A stretch of DNA of 64,000 bases from DATAPD01 sp036265385 (GCA_036265385.1 DATAPD010000001.1:20191-84190), one strand, 5' to 3'; shown: positions 46,291-54,921, counted from the stretch's first letter. Program-made: numbers and translations. Notes: a model not told the origin generated them from the letters alone.

Positions 46291-46366
46291 CGTTGGATCT
46301 CGGAAACGCGCCCAGTGTAAATCCGACGACGAACGAAAGCAAACGTAAATATTCGTAAGTAAGAGG

Positions 46367-47929
46367 CTAGACGACCTGCCAAACGGTGTCCAGAACCGTT
46401 CCGTCCACCCACTTCACAATGGCACAAGGTTTGTCGCCAACTTTCGGGCGAGCGGGCTTTCCTCCACAGATCTTTTCGACTTCGGCTTTTATGTCCTGGA
46501 TCCGACGGATTGGCAGCTTCGATCCTTTCACTGCATCGAGCAGGTCGGTGCGGATCGGGTTGATCGCGATCCCTCGTTCCGTCACAACGACGTCGATCAT
46601 TTCTCCCGGGCCAGTCAGCGTCGTCACTTCATCGACAATCACTGGGATGCGATCGCGGAATGATGGTAACGCCAAGATGGAGCAGCCGCTGAACAAGCAG
46701 TTCTGCCATCCACCTATACCGTGAAGCAGGCGTCCGTCGGAGTGGGTGACAACATTGGCATTGAAGTTGACGTCCACTTCGGTCGCACCGAGCACGACTG
46801 CATCCACCATCGATGCAAAGTTTCCCTTCCCGTGGTAGTTGTACGAGGTAAACGGAGAACTTGGAATGTGACGCGAATCGGTGGCCATGGAACGCACGCC
46901 GTCTAGGTCGAAGGTTTGCCCGTCAAGAATGTAATCTGTCAGACCCTCATTGAGGAGCTCGACCAGATATTTCGTCGATCCGCCCCGCACAAAACGCGCT
47001 TTTATGCCGTCTTCCTTCATCATCGCTTTCAGATATTGAACGAAAGCGAGAGCAATACCGCCGGCGCCGGCCTGGAATGAAAATCCATTTTTCATGATGC
47101 CAGCATCGCGAAGGAATCTCGCAACAAATTCTGCAATACGAAGCCGATCCGGCGAGCGTGTGATTTGGGTCGTGCCCGATACAATTTTCGATGGATCGCC
47201 AATCGACTCTACTTCGACCACGTAGTCAACGTTGTTGCCTTGGATATGCCACGGTATGCAGGGGAACGGAACCAGGTTGTCGGTGACCACGATGACGTAG
47301 TCTGCATAGACTGAGTCAGCAAGCGCGAATCCGAGTGAACCACACGCGGACTTTCCATGGGATCCATCGGCATTGCCAAACGGATCGGCCGTCGGGGCGG
47401 CAATCACTGCAACATCAATGTGCACTTCTCCATCCTGGATCGCCTGCCAGCGTCCTCCGTGAGATCGCAAAACCCCCATGCCGCGCATCTTCCCCTGGGT
47501 GCAGTAATCACCCAGCGGACCATTCATCGAACCTTCGATATGGTGAATGGTTCCCTTTTCCATGAGTTCGATCGCGCCCTTTTGTGAAGGAAACGACGCG
47601 CTGGGAAACCACAACAAATCTTTGACGCCAAGCTTCGCTGCTGCCTCAAGCGCCATCAATGCGACTTTGTCGCCATCGCGGAGGTGATGGTGACTCGAAA
47701 GCACCATGCCATCGCGAAGACCGCAATTGCGCAGCGCCGTTTCTAGATCGGGAACGCGTTTGTCACCATTCTCTGGATAATCCTTGTTCGATCGGATCAG
47801 CGGAGCCTGCTTCCGTCCGCGAGGCTGGTATTTGCCGACGCCGAGATAAGGGATCTGCGGCTTGCTATTGACCATCGTCGGTACGCGACGGCCAGCCGCG
47901 TTATGCGCAAGTTCCACTCGATCTGTCAT
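46367..47929 (-). CDS. citF: Citrate lyase alpha subunit (CitF)-like protein
   Basis: This 520-residue protein matches the CitF/acyl-carrier CoA-transferase family that moves the citryl group onto the CitD acyl carrier protein. Family segments are LRNCGLRDGMVLSSHHHLRDGD, SFQAGAGGIALAFVQYLK and the C-terminal DEVTTLTGPGEMIDVVVTERG. The ATG at 47929 begins MTDRVELAHNAAGRRVP, like CitF N termini, so the upstream GTG at 47956 is not used. It follows citDE by 63 bases. No citC, citX or citG is nearby, so activation would need genes elsewhere. Confidence 0.88.
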   Translation of the reverse strand: MTDRVELAHNAAGRRVPTMVNSKPQIPYLGVGKYQPRGRKQAPLIRSNKDYPENGDKRVPDLETALRNCGLRDGMVLSSHHHLRDGDKVALMALEAAAKLGVKDLLWFPSASFPSQKGAIELMEKGTIHHIEGSMNGPLGDYCTQGKMRGMGVLRSHGGRWQAIQDGEVHIDVAVIAAPTADPFGNADGSHGKSACGSLGFALADSVYADYVIVVTDNLVPFPCIPWHIQGNNVDYVVEVESIGDPSKIVSGTTQITRSPDRLRIAEFVARFLRDAGIMKNGFSFQAGAGGIALAFVQYLKAMMKEDGIKARFVRGGSTKYLVELLNEGLTDYILDGQTFDLDGVRSMATDSRHIPSSPFTSYNYHGKGNFASMVDAVVLGATEVDVNFNANVVTHSDGRLLHGIGGWQNCLFSGCSILALPSFRDRIPVIVDEVTTLTGPGEMIDVVVTERGIAINPIRTDLLDAVKGSKLPIRRIQDIKAEVEKICGGKPARPKVGDKPCAIVKWVDGTVLDTVWQVV

Positions 47930-47992
47930 TCGAATTTGTTCACCACAGAGTCCCACGACGCGAGCAAAGAGTCTGTTGCAGTTCTTTGGGCG

Positions 47993-49192
47993 CTACACCA
48001 ACCCCATCATCCTGGCGCGATCGACAAGCTTCAAAGCGCGATTCACTACTGGTGGATCGATCATCTTCGAACCAAGGCTCACCACTCCCAACCCCTTCTG
48101 CTGAGCCTCTTCATAAGCCGCGACAATCTTCTGCGCTTTTTCGACCTCAGACTTCGATGGCGCGAACGCTTCATGGATGACCGGAATCTGCGCCGGGTGG
48201 ATACATCCCATCCCTTCAAAACCCAAGGCGCGCGAAGCTTCGCCCCAATGCTTCAGACCTTCCATGTCGCCAACGTCGCCGAATACCGAATCGATCGCCT
48301 GGATCTGTGCTGCTCGCGCTGCTACTACCAGTCGAGTTCGAGCGTACAAAGATTCCCCACCCTCTAGAGTTTTCACCACACCAAGATCCGCGGTGAAATC
48401 CTCCAGCCCGATCGTAAGCGCTGCAATATTCGGGCTGGCCGTCGCAATCGCAAAAGCATTTTCGATTCCCACTGCGGATTCCAGTATTGGCATCAGCCAA
48501 ATCGAGCGAGTAACATTCGCCTGCGCCTTGAACTCACCAATCATCCGATCGATTTCGATGACCTGCGCAGCATGCTCAACTTTCGGAATCAAAATCAGGT
48601 CTGGCTGTTCCGGAACAATTTCGGACAGGTCCTGTAATCCGAGTGGAAGCTGGTTGATGCGCACCATACGTTCGCAAGTGCCGAAGTTCACCGCGCGAAG
48701 AGCATTGCGAACCAACAGTCGAGCTGAATCTTTTTCCGCCGGATGAACCGAGTCTTCCAAATCGAGGATGACCCCGTCGGGTCCATGGAGACCAGCATTG
48801 ATGAAGTATTTTGGTTCGGAGCCCGGGACATAAAGCCGCGAACGGCGTAACCGGTCTTTTGGCGAGGGTTCGGGAAGGGACTCTTTCTCGGGCAACGCCT
48901 TCTTTCCTGTCCCTAGGCCCGAACGGTTCACGGCTGCTTCGATACGCGCCGCGATCACAAAGGGAAGTGCGCCCTCATCCTGGATCGCAACATTCGCGTG
49001 TTTGACGCCAAGCGTCTCGAGAACTTCCCGTGCTTGCGCGGTAATCGCAGGACCGTAGTAAGGCGCGACCCGCGATTGCATGTTGATCTGCACACCACCG
49101 CTCCCGCGTGGCTCAACTGAAACGTGCAGATCGGAGCGAATCTCTTTGCCGTGGTGTCCGGCTTCGGCGATGCGGGTTGCACTAGCTGCCAT
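47993..49192 (-). CDS. Fused citrate lyase acyl carrier protein and beta subunit (CitD-CitE)
   Basis: This 399-residue protein joins a CitD-like acyl carrier domain (about 1-92, with VQINMQSRVAPYYG and GALPFVIAARIEAA) to a CitE domain (about 114-399, with RSRLYVPGSEPKYF, GVILDLEDSVHP, PILESAVGIENA and GLEDFTADLG) through a Pro/Glu/Lys linker. Ser20, in the EIRSDLHV segment, is the likely carrier-group attachment site, one residue displaced from E. coli CitD Ser14 in my manual alignment. Normally these are two proteins. The fusion would fix their ratio in the complex. Confidence 0.88.
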   Translation of the reverse strand: MAASATRIAEAGHHGKEIRSDLHVSVEPRGSGGVQINMQSRVAPYYGPAITAQAREVLETLGVKHANVAIQDEGALPFVIAARIEAAVNRSGLGTGKKALPEKESLPEPSPKDRLRRSRLYVPGSEPKYFINAGLHGPDGVILDLEDSVHPAEKDSARLLVRNALRAVNFGTCERMVRINQLPLGLQDLSEIVPEQPDLILIPKVEHAAQVIEIDRMIGEFKAQANVTRSIWLMPILESAVGIENAFAIATASPNIAALTIGLEDFTADLGVVKTLEGGESLYARTRLVVAARAAQIQAIDSVFGDVGDMEGLKHWGEASRALGFEGMGCIHPAQIPVIHEAFAPSKSEVEKAQKIVAAYEEAQQKGLGVVSLGSKMIDPPVVNRALKLVDRARMMGLV

Positions 49193-49241
49193 TGCGAAAA
49201 CCTCTAACCACGGCGGGTTCGAAACTCGAAGCCCATTTGAT

Positions 49242-50429
49242 TTACTTCAGCTCTTCCAAAATCGCGTCGGTCATCTGTACCGTCGACGCTGCTCCCTGGC
49301 TGATCGATTTAGCACCGCCAGCAATGCGCATCATGTCGTACGTCCGCACCTTACCTTCTTTGACTACGGCCGCAACCGCGTTCTTGATGCGGTCGGATTT
49401 CTCTTGTTCGCCGACGTGTTCCACCATCATAGCCGCAGATAAGATCATGGCAATCGGATTCACGATAGGAGGATTCAATTCAGCATATTTGGGTGCGGAA
49501 CCGTGTGTTGGTTCAAATACAGCCACCGTATCCCCGATGTTGCCAGAAGCGGCAAAGCCCAGCCCGCCAACCAACCCGGCGAACGCATCCGACAAGATGT
49601 CGCCGAACAGGTTCGACGCCACGATTACGTTGTACTCTTCAGGATTCTTGTTCAGCCACATCATCTGGGCATCGATGTTCGTTGACCACAGTTGTATGTC
49701 CGGGTATTTTTTTTGCACTTCCTTCGCCACTTCTTCCATCATGCCCGAGGTTTCCCGGACTACGTTCGGTTTTTCGCAGATTGTCACAGCCTTGAATTTC
49801 TTTTTCTTCGCGTATTCGAATGCCGCCGTCACAATGCGCGTCGCGGCATTTCGCGTGATAATCCGGCAACTCACGGCCAAGTCCGGTCCCGGCACATTTG
49901 CAAATGCCTTGAACCGTGGGTGCGAGTTCAGCGCAGCCCGAACGTTCTCCGGTGGGTTCGTCCACTCCACTCCCGCATACATCCCTTCTGTTCCCTGCCG
50001 GAAGATTGTCGAATTGATCTGCGGTTCATCAAATCCGCCGTCAGTACGCTTGCGGATGTAATTCAACGGGTTTCCGATAAAGCCAATGCACGGACGCATG
50101 CAGATATCCAGATTGAATTTCTGCCGCATAGTGACGATTGGCGAATAGTACACGTAACCCTTGCCTTGCAGTTCCGGGTTCAACTCTGCTTGCGCAGCCT
50201 TATTTGGCTTCGAAGTAATCGCGCCAAAGAGACCTAGCTTGTGCTTTTCCAGCAGTTGTATCGTTCGGTCCGGCAGCGCGTTCCCTTCTCGTCGCCAGAT
50301 CTCCCAACCAATGTCAGCGTGAATGTATTCCGCATCAAAGCCGACTGCATTCAGCACGCGAATGGATTCCGGTAAAACCTGGTTGCCGATGCCGTCTCCG
50401 GGCATGGATACGACCGTGTATTTCGCCAT
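49242..50429 (-). CDS. Beta-decarboxylating dehydrogenase (isocitrate/homoisocitrate dehydrogenase-like)
   Basis: This 395-residue protein is in the isocitrate/isopropylmalate dehydrogenase family, which oxidises and decarboxylates 2-hydroxy-3-carboxy acids. The substrate arginines are present: Arg102 (SPIVTMRQ) and Arg112 (CMRP), plus Tyr151 (YAGVEW) and the metal-binding GDILSDAFAG. But isocitrate-binding Asn115 (E. coli) is replaced by Ile98, so isocitrate is doubtful. By memory of sequences, several segments (GWE, LFGA, FEPTHGSAP) resemble Thermus homoisocitrate dehydrogenase. APKYA points to NADP by comparison with E. coli. It follows the aconitase gene by 105 bases. Confidence 0.85.
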   Translation of the reverse strand: MAKYTVVSMPGDGIGNQVLPESIRVLNAVGFDAEYIHADIGWEIWRREGNALPDRTIQLLEKHKLGLFGAITSKPNKAAQAELNPELQGKGYVYYSPIVTMRQKFNLDICMRPCIGFIGNPLNYIRKRTDGGFDEPQINSTIFRQGTEGMYAGVEWTNPPENVRAALNSHPRFKAFANVPGPDLAVSCRIITRNAATRIVTAAFEYAKKKKFKAVTICEKPNVVRETSGMMEEVAKEVQKKYPDIQLWSTNIDAQMMWLNKNPEEYNVIVASNLFGDILSDAFAGLVGGLGFAASGNIGDTVAVFEPTHGSAPKYAELNPPIVNPIAMILSAAMMVEHVGEQEKSDRIKNAVAAVVKEGKVRTYDMMRIAGGAKSISQGAASTVQMTDAILEELK

Positions 50430-50534
50430 GATTGCTCCTTCATCTCCGACTCTTATGAAACTTTCGAGGCACTCTCATCCCGAGCGAAGGACCCTCTGCA
50501 CTTTCAACCTTGGGCGCTCAATTCCATCGATGTC

Positions 50535-52472
50535 TCAAGCCAACTTCTTCGCGACCAGATTCTCCACGCCGCCGGCAATCACCAGCGATTGCGGCACGCT
50601 GCCGAGCGCCGGAAAAGCGAACTGCTCTTCACGCCATGTGATCATGCTCAATGTGAAATCGATATCAATCTCGTCGCCCGGGATGATCGTCTTTTCTTTC
50701 GCAGCAATTTCGTTCTTGAATTGCTCGCGTAGGCGGCCCACGAAATCCGGCACCTCGATACACAGAAATCCGTTGTTATATGCATTTCGCAAGTACGTCT
50801 GCGAAAAACTTGCCGCGATCACCAGTGGAATGCCTTTCGCTTTCAGACATGTCACCGCTTGCTCGCGACTGGAACCTGTTCCGAAGTTAAAGCCGCCAAC
50901 GATGACATCGCCGGCTTGGGTGCGTGAGGCGAACTGAGGATCGTAGTTCTCCATCACCACCTTGGCCATCATTTCAGGAGTCATGTCGTCCCGGTATGTG
51001 TAGTCCTTACCGTAGATCGCATCGGTGTTGACGTTATCTTGCGGCATGAAAATAAGCCGCCCCTTGACTCGCGCTGGAAAACCTTCCAGGATTTCGACTT
51101 TTTCGGAACCGCCAACTACGGCGAACTCCTGCAATCTCCGCTCAAGCTTACGATCGCCGAATTCGTGCGGTCCGCGAATATATCCGGCCACCGCCGAAGC
51201 GGCGACGACTTCCGGACTCGCGAGATAACACTGCGCATCACGTGATCCCATGCGACCTTTGAAGTTGCGATTCGTCGCGGAAATCCCGACCTCGCCCTTT
51301 TCGAGCAATCCCACGCCGAGCCCGATGCACGGTCCGCAACCGGGCGGCAGCGGATGCGCGCCCGCATCCATCAAGATCTGCCACGTGCCGCGCCGCTCAG
51401 CTTCTTCTTGCACCCACTTGCTGGCAGCTCCCAAATAAAACTGAACGCCCGGGGCGACCGTTTTTCCCATTAATACTTTTGCCGCGGCATCCAGATCTTC
51501 GATCCGCGAATTAACGCAGGAAATCAGATACGCTTTCTGAATCGCAACTTTCCGGAGCTCCATCTCAGCGACCGATTGCATCACCTGAACAGTGTCGGGC
51601 CCCGAGACGTGCGGCGTTATCTGGGTGAGATCAAGCGTGATCTTTGCCGCGTAGGCCGCGTCAGGATCGGGCCTTATAGGATCGTTCGCCCATTTCGTCA
51701 AGTCCGCTTGCGTGAATCGCTCGACGCCCAAAGCCTTCACACGCTGATGAACTCTCTTCAAATACTCAATGGTGACAGCATCGGCGGGGAACCATCCCAC
51801 GATCGGTCCCCACTCGGTGGTCATGTTTGAGATGGAAAAACGCTCATCCATCGACAGCGAAACCACGCCGGGCCCACTGAACTCGACAGCAGCGTTCAAG
51901 ACCTCATCATGGTTGTAGAGGCCGCACAGGGTGATAATGACGTCTTTACCGGTTGCGCCTTCTGGCAGCTCGCCTTCGAGCACAACCTGCACGCTGCGCG
52001 GGATCTGCCACCAGAATTCCCCAGTTGCCCAAACGGCGGCGGCATCGGTGCGAACAATTGGCGTACCCACGGCCCCGAGCGCACCGTACATGTTCGAGTG
52101 CGAATCAGAAGCAACCACAAAGGTTCCAGGCACGACGTAACCGCGTTCCACCATGATCTGGTGCCCGATTCCCGACCCCGCCGGATAGAAATCAATCCCC
52201 TGCTCTTTCGCAAACGCCTCGATCGCTCGATACTTCTTCAGGTTCGATTCATGCTGGTTTTGGATGTCGTGGTCGAGTGCAAACACCATCTGGTGCGGAT
52301 TACGCACTTTCTTCGCGCCGATTCCTTTGAACTTCGACATCACCGCCGAGGTGTTGTCATGCGTCATGCATCGGTGCGGACGAATCGACAGGAAATCTCC
52401 GGCGCGCAGTGGCCGATTCGGCCCCTCCGTCATATGTTTCTGCGCAATCTTTTCAGTAACTGTCTGGCCCAT
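50535..52472 (-). CDS. Fused aconitase-family enzyme resembling fungal homoaconitase (Lys4)
   Basis: This 645-residue protein joins an IPMI large-subunit-type domain (about 1-430) to a swivel domain (about 470-645). The Fe-S cluster cysteines are in ISCVNSR and PPGCGPCIG. The swivel loop is FGTGSSREQAVT. From memory, long segments (HDIQN, YPAGSGIGHQIM, VASDSHSN, SATNRNFKGRMGS) closely follow yeast Lys4, which hydrates homoaconitate to homoisocitrate. Aconitate or methylaconitate are alternative substrates. It lies between the PrpD-like and dehydrogenase genes, both on the same strand. Confidence 0.88.
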   Translation of the reverse strand: MGQTVTEKIAQKHMTEGPNRPLRAGDFLSIRPHRCMTHDNTSAVMSKFKGIGAKKVRNPHQMVFALDHDIQNQHESNLKKYRAIEAFAKEQGIDFYPAGSGIGHQIMVERGYVVPGTFVVASDSHSNMYGALGAVGTPIVRTDAAAVWATGEFWWQIPRSVQVVLEGELPEGATGKDVIITLCGLYNHDEVLNAAVEFSGPGVVSLSMDERFSISNMTTEWGPIVGWFPADAVTIEYLKRVHQRVKALGVERFTQADLTKWANDPIRPDPDAAYAAKITLDLTQITPHVSGPDTVQVMQSVAEMELRKVAIQKAYLISCVNSRIEDLDAAAKVLMGKTVAPGVQFYLGAASKWVQEEAERRGTWQILMDAGAHPLPPGCGPCIGLGVGLLEKGEVGISATNRNFKGRMGSRDAQCYLASPEVVAASAVAGYIRGPHEFGDRKLERRLQEFAVVGGSEKVEILEGFPARVKGRLIFMPQDNVNTDAIYGKDYTYRDDMTPEMMAKVVMENYDPQFASRTQAGDVIVGGFNFGTGSSREQAVTCLKAKGIPLVIAASFSQTYLRNAYNNGFLCIEVPDFVGRLREQFKNEIAAKEKTIIPGDEIDIDFTLSMITWREEQFAFPALGSVPQSLVIAGGVENLVAKKLA

Positions 52473-52520
52473 ACATCACCTCTCTAGACGCGACTCATCG
52501 GGAAATAGCCGCACCCAAGT

Positions 52521-52626
52521 CTTAGCGTCTTTTGCGGCTTTCCTTTGCGCTCTTCGCAAACTTCTTAATGCCCTCTTCACTTCCATTCTTAGCGCCCTTT
52601 GCGGCTTTTCTTCGCGCTCTTTGCGG
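52521..52626 (-). repeat. Imperfect 39-base direct repeat at the 3' end of the PrpD gene
   Basis: Copies at 52521-52559 and 52588-52626 match at about 32 of 39 positions (cttagcg..., tttgcggctt..., gcgctctt). The second copy encodes the basic tail (SAKKSRKGR) and stop of the PrpD-like protein, and the first lies in the following gap. It resembles the dispersed Ala/Lys/Arg-coding repeats seen in some environmental bacteria; that comparison is from memory. Confidence 0.55.
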
Positions 52627-54055
52627 TAGAGATTTTCGATCGCATTTTCTTCACATCCGCCTTCATCAAGGCCATCAACTTTGAAACCGATCCGAGTTTC
52701 TCCAGGCTCCAGATTGCATCTTTCAGCTTCTTCTGTGCCTTCGCAGAAAGCACGCCTTCCGCCAGTGCCGCGTATTTCTCTTCAATCTCCGCATCGGTAA
52801 GTGGGTTTCGCGGGTCTCCCTTCGGATAATCGAGTTGCTTGGAAAGCGTTCGACCGTCCGCAGTTGTGATATTGATGACGACGCGCTGCAGCGCCGGAAA
52901 CACCTTCTCGATCTCGGGATCCGCAACAACTTCGACTTTCTTCAGTTGTGCCCGAATCGTCGGATCCATGATTTTCGCCATCTCGAACTGCGCTGGCGTG
53001 ACCTGGCGATCGACCAAAGCCGCGGCGATGACATATGGCAACGAGTGGTCTGCAGTTTCCTTCGTGTGCGGATCGTACTTGCTCGGATCGGAAAGGATGT
53101 CCGCCGCCCTTGCCAGCGAGCGGATTTGAATTTTTGTGACGTTGTCCGGTCGCAGGTCGTTCTCTTTGACGAGGTCCAGCACCGCTGAGATAGGCGTGTG
53201 TGTGAGCGCTTCGGTTGGGAAAAACTTCATCCCGCATTGCGTAATCCGCCACGAGTCTCCAAGCCCATCCGTCAAAATATTCAGTTTCCACTCCGGGCCG
53301 AGACAATGGACTAGCCCTTCCTTACCGTCAATGACGTGCTCCGGCCCTGTGTATCCCTTTTCCGCCAGGAGCGCGGCGAACACACCACTCTGGGTAGCCA
53401 TGGGATCAACCGTGTTCTTGATCATCGTCAGTTTGCCCGACACCGCCGCGCCGAGTGTGCAGTGCCGACTCGCCGAAATCCCAACGGCATGCTGAATTTT
53501 TTCCCACGACAATCGAAGCCCGCGCCCCGCGACGAACGGCGACACGAAAGCTGTCAACGTTGCGTGATGCCAACCTCGTTCTCGAATCCCTGGGAACGCG
53601 GCCTCGCAAAATCGCATTTCGTACTCGTGGCCGAGCACGAAACCGACAATCAATTCTTTTCCGCCGCTCTTTGCACGCTCACATGCCGCCATGGCTGCTG
53701 GGAAAATGTCGGATGGGTGCGAAGGATCTTGCTTCCAATAGATGTCGTTGTAATCCATGCAGCGGATCATCAACGCGTTCGCAAGCGAAGCCGATATCGC
53801 ATCCATCTTCTTGCCGGTTCCGATCACCGTTGCCGGACCGCGGCCCGCGATTTCGTTCAGGACATCCAGCGCGATCTTCACATCATGTTGCTGATATCCG
53901 CCCAATGCACACCCAACGGAATCGAGCAGGTATCGCTTGGCTTGATAAACAGCTTCTTCCGAAAGATGTTTGTAATCGAGAGCAGCGGCCCAACGGGCCA
54001 TTTTTGCAGTAATGGTTTCTTTGGACGTGGCAGTCTGTGCGCTGGACAAGAGCAA
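52589..54055 (-). CDS. MmgE/PrpD-family dehydratase
   Basis: This 488-residue protein has the two-domain MmgE/PrpD fold, with an all-alpha part (VYQAKRYLLDSVGCALGGYQQHDVKIAL, GCMDYNDIYWKQD... near 97-120) and an alpha/beta lid (about 270-410). PrpD dehydrates 2-methylcitrate, and relatives include itaconate- and cis-aconitate-handling enzymes. The last ~14 residues come from a repeat element and are probably not part of the fold. It starts 82 bases after the HD-protein gene and ends 116 bases before the aconitase gene. Acting before a hydratase, it could make an aconitate analogue. Confidence 0.88.
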   Translation of the reverse strand: MLLSSAQTATSKETITAKMARWAAALDYKHLSEEAVYQAKRYLLDSVGCALGGYQQHDVKIALDVLNEIAGRGPATVIGTGKKMDAISASLANALMIRCMDYNDIYWKQDPSHPSDIFPAAMAACERAKSGGKELIVGFVLGHEYEMRFCEAAFPGIRERGWHHATLTAFVSPFVAGRGLRLSWEKIQHAVGISASRHCTLGAAVSGKLTMIKNTVDPMATQSGVFAALLAEKGYTGPEHVIDGKEGLVHCLGPEWKLNILTDGLGDSWRITQCGMKFFPTEALTHTPISAVLDLVKENDLRPDNVTKIQIRSLARAADILSDPSKYDPHTKETADHSLPYVIAAALVDRQVTPAQFEMAKIMDPTIRAQLKKVEVVADPEIEKVFPALQRVVINITTADGRTLSKQLDYPKGDPRNPLTDAEIEEKYAALAEGVLSAKAQKKLKDAIWSLEKLGSVSKLMALMKADVKKMRSKISTAKSAKKSRKGR

Positions 54056-54137
54056 CTCCTATGAGAACGAATCTCGATGCAACTACTTCTTAAGACCTTT
54101 CTTCTTCTGAAACCTGACACCAGTTACATGGCATCCC

Positions 54138-54701
54138 TCACTTGGCGCCGGTTTTCACATTCTTCGGGTTCTTGAATGGCAGGAACGCCATAAAATCCGC
54201 ATGATGGACGATGTAAGCTTCAGTGGTTCGCTTTACTAGATCGCCTTCAGCGGCATGTGCGGCAATAATGTGGCACACTGCATCGGGCACACCGCACTCG
54301 AGGGCCAATGCAACACCCGTAAAAGGATGCCGCAATGCTTCTCCACGCTCGCTTTGCTGGCTTTTCCCGTCTGGACCGAGTTCGTATTCGAGAAGCTTGC
54401 CGACATCCGCGAGGATCGCACCCGCAATCACAACGTCGAAGTTAATTGGCAGCGATCGTCCCATGAATTCCTGCATAGCTTGCGCGCTTTGCCGGGCAAT
54501 GTGCACCACGCAACGCTTGTGCTCCATGAATGTGATCGGGCAGTTCGGAACGAGGAGGGTGAATGGAATGCGATTCAGATCTTCTGGCTTCAACGGACTG
54601 CGCTCAAGCGCTTTGATCCAAGTTTGAGTGACTTGATCTCGGAGTTTTGGGTTTTCGATCCACTGGATTTCGGGCCAGAGCTTCTCTACGGCTGCACGCA
54701 T
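54138..54701 (-). CDS. HD-superfamily protein lacking the HD His, head of tricarboxylate operon
   Basis: This 187-residue protein resembles HDIG/HD-superfamily metal-dependent phosphohydrolases (His in CVVHIARQ, later ligands in RHPFTG, AAHAAEGD and HHADFM), but the HD doublet reads AD (ILADVGKLL), so the usual His is missing and activity is doubtful. GGAGG lies 8 bases before ATG 54701, which I prefer to GTG 54716. It heads the co-directional run and may be regulatory or structural. No family name with known substrate comes to mind. Confidence 0.7.
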   Translation of the reverse strand: MRAAVEKLWPEIQWIENPKLRDQVTQTWIKALERSPLKPEDLNRIPFTLLVPNCPITFMEHKRCVVHIARQSAQAMQEFMGRSLPINFDVVIAGAILADVGKLLEYELGPDGKSQQSERGEALRHPFTGVALALECGVPDAVCHIIAAHAAEGDLVKRTTEAYIVHHADFMAFLPFKNPKNVKTGAK

Positions 54702-54833
54702 CGGCGGCGCCTCCACTCAGAAAACCTATCAGCTTATCGCGGAGACGAACTTACCGTCGAGGTACCTGTGACCCCCAGTTCTGCTCCACCATCTATCTGA
54801 GCATTGGCCGTTCTCGAACGAAAAGGAAGGTTG

Positions 54834-54849
54834 TCACATCGTCATGTGA
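54834..54849. promoter_or_regulatory. Inverted repeat TCACAT-N4-ATGTGA upstream of the tricarboxylate genes
   Basis: The perfect 6-base arms TCACAT (54834-54839) and ATGTGA (54844-54849) enclose CGTC. It lies about 135 bases before the HD-protein start at 54701, where an operator for this operon would be expected. The arms are in the reverse orientation to the Crp half-site order, so I do not call it a Crp site. It could also be a chance hairpin. Confidence 0.3.
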
Positions 54850-54871
54850 TGGAGATAGCAGCGGCGTCGCT

Positions 54872-54908
54872 GCGCGGACGGAGTTTTTCACGGCTCCGTC
54901 CACCGCGC
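54872..54908. other. Long imperfect hairpin downstream of the beta-barrel gene
   Basis: GCGCGGACGGAG (54872-54883) can pair with CTCCGTCCACCGCGC (54894-54908) with a 3-base bulge and a 10-base loop. It follows the beta-barrel gene on the minus strand by 13 bases, but no U-run follows on either strand, so a rho-independent terminator is not assured. Confidence 0.35.
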
Positions 54909-54921
54909 AGAGTTAAAGGGA

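Noticed and set aside
46367..49192. ATP-citrate lyase (AclAB)
   Set aside because: The genes match the CitF and CitD/CitE type and lack the ATP-grasp and CoA-ligase domains of ATP-citrate lyase.
49242..50429. Canonical isocitrate dehydrogenase
   Set aside because: The residue equal to isocitrate-binding Asn115 is Ile, so a plain assignment is not supported.
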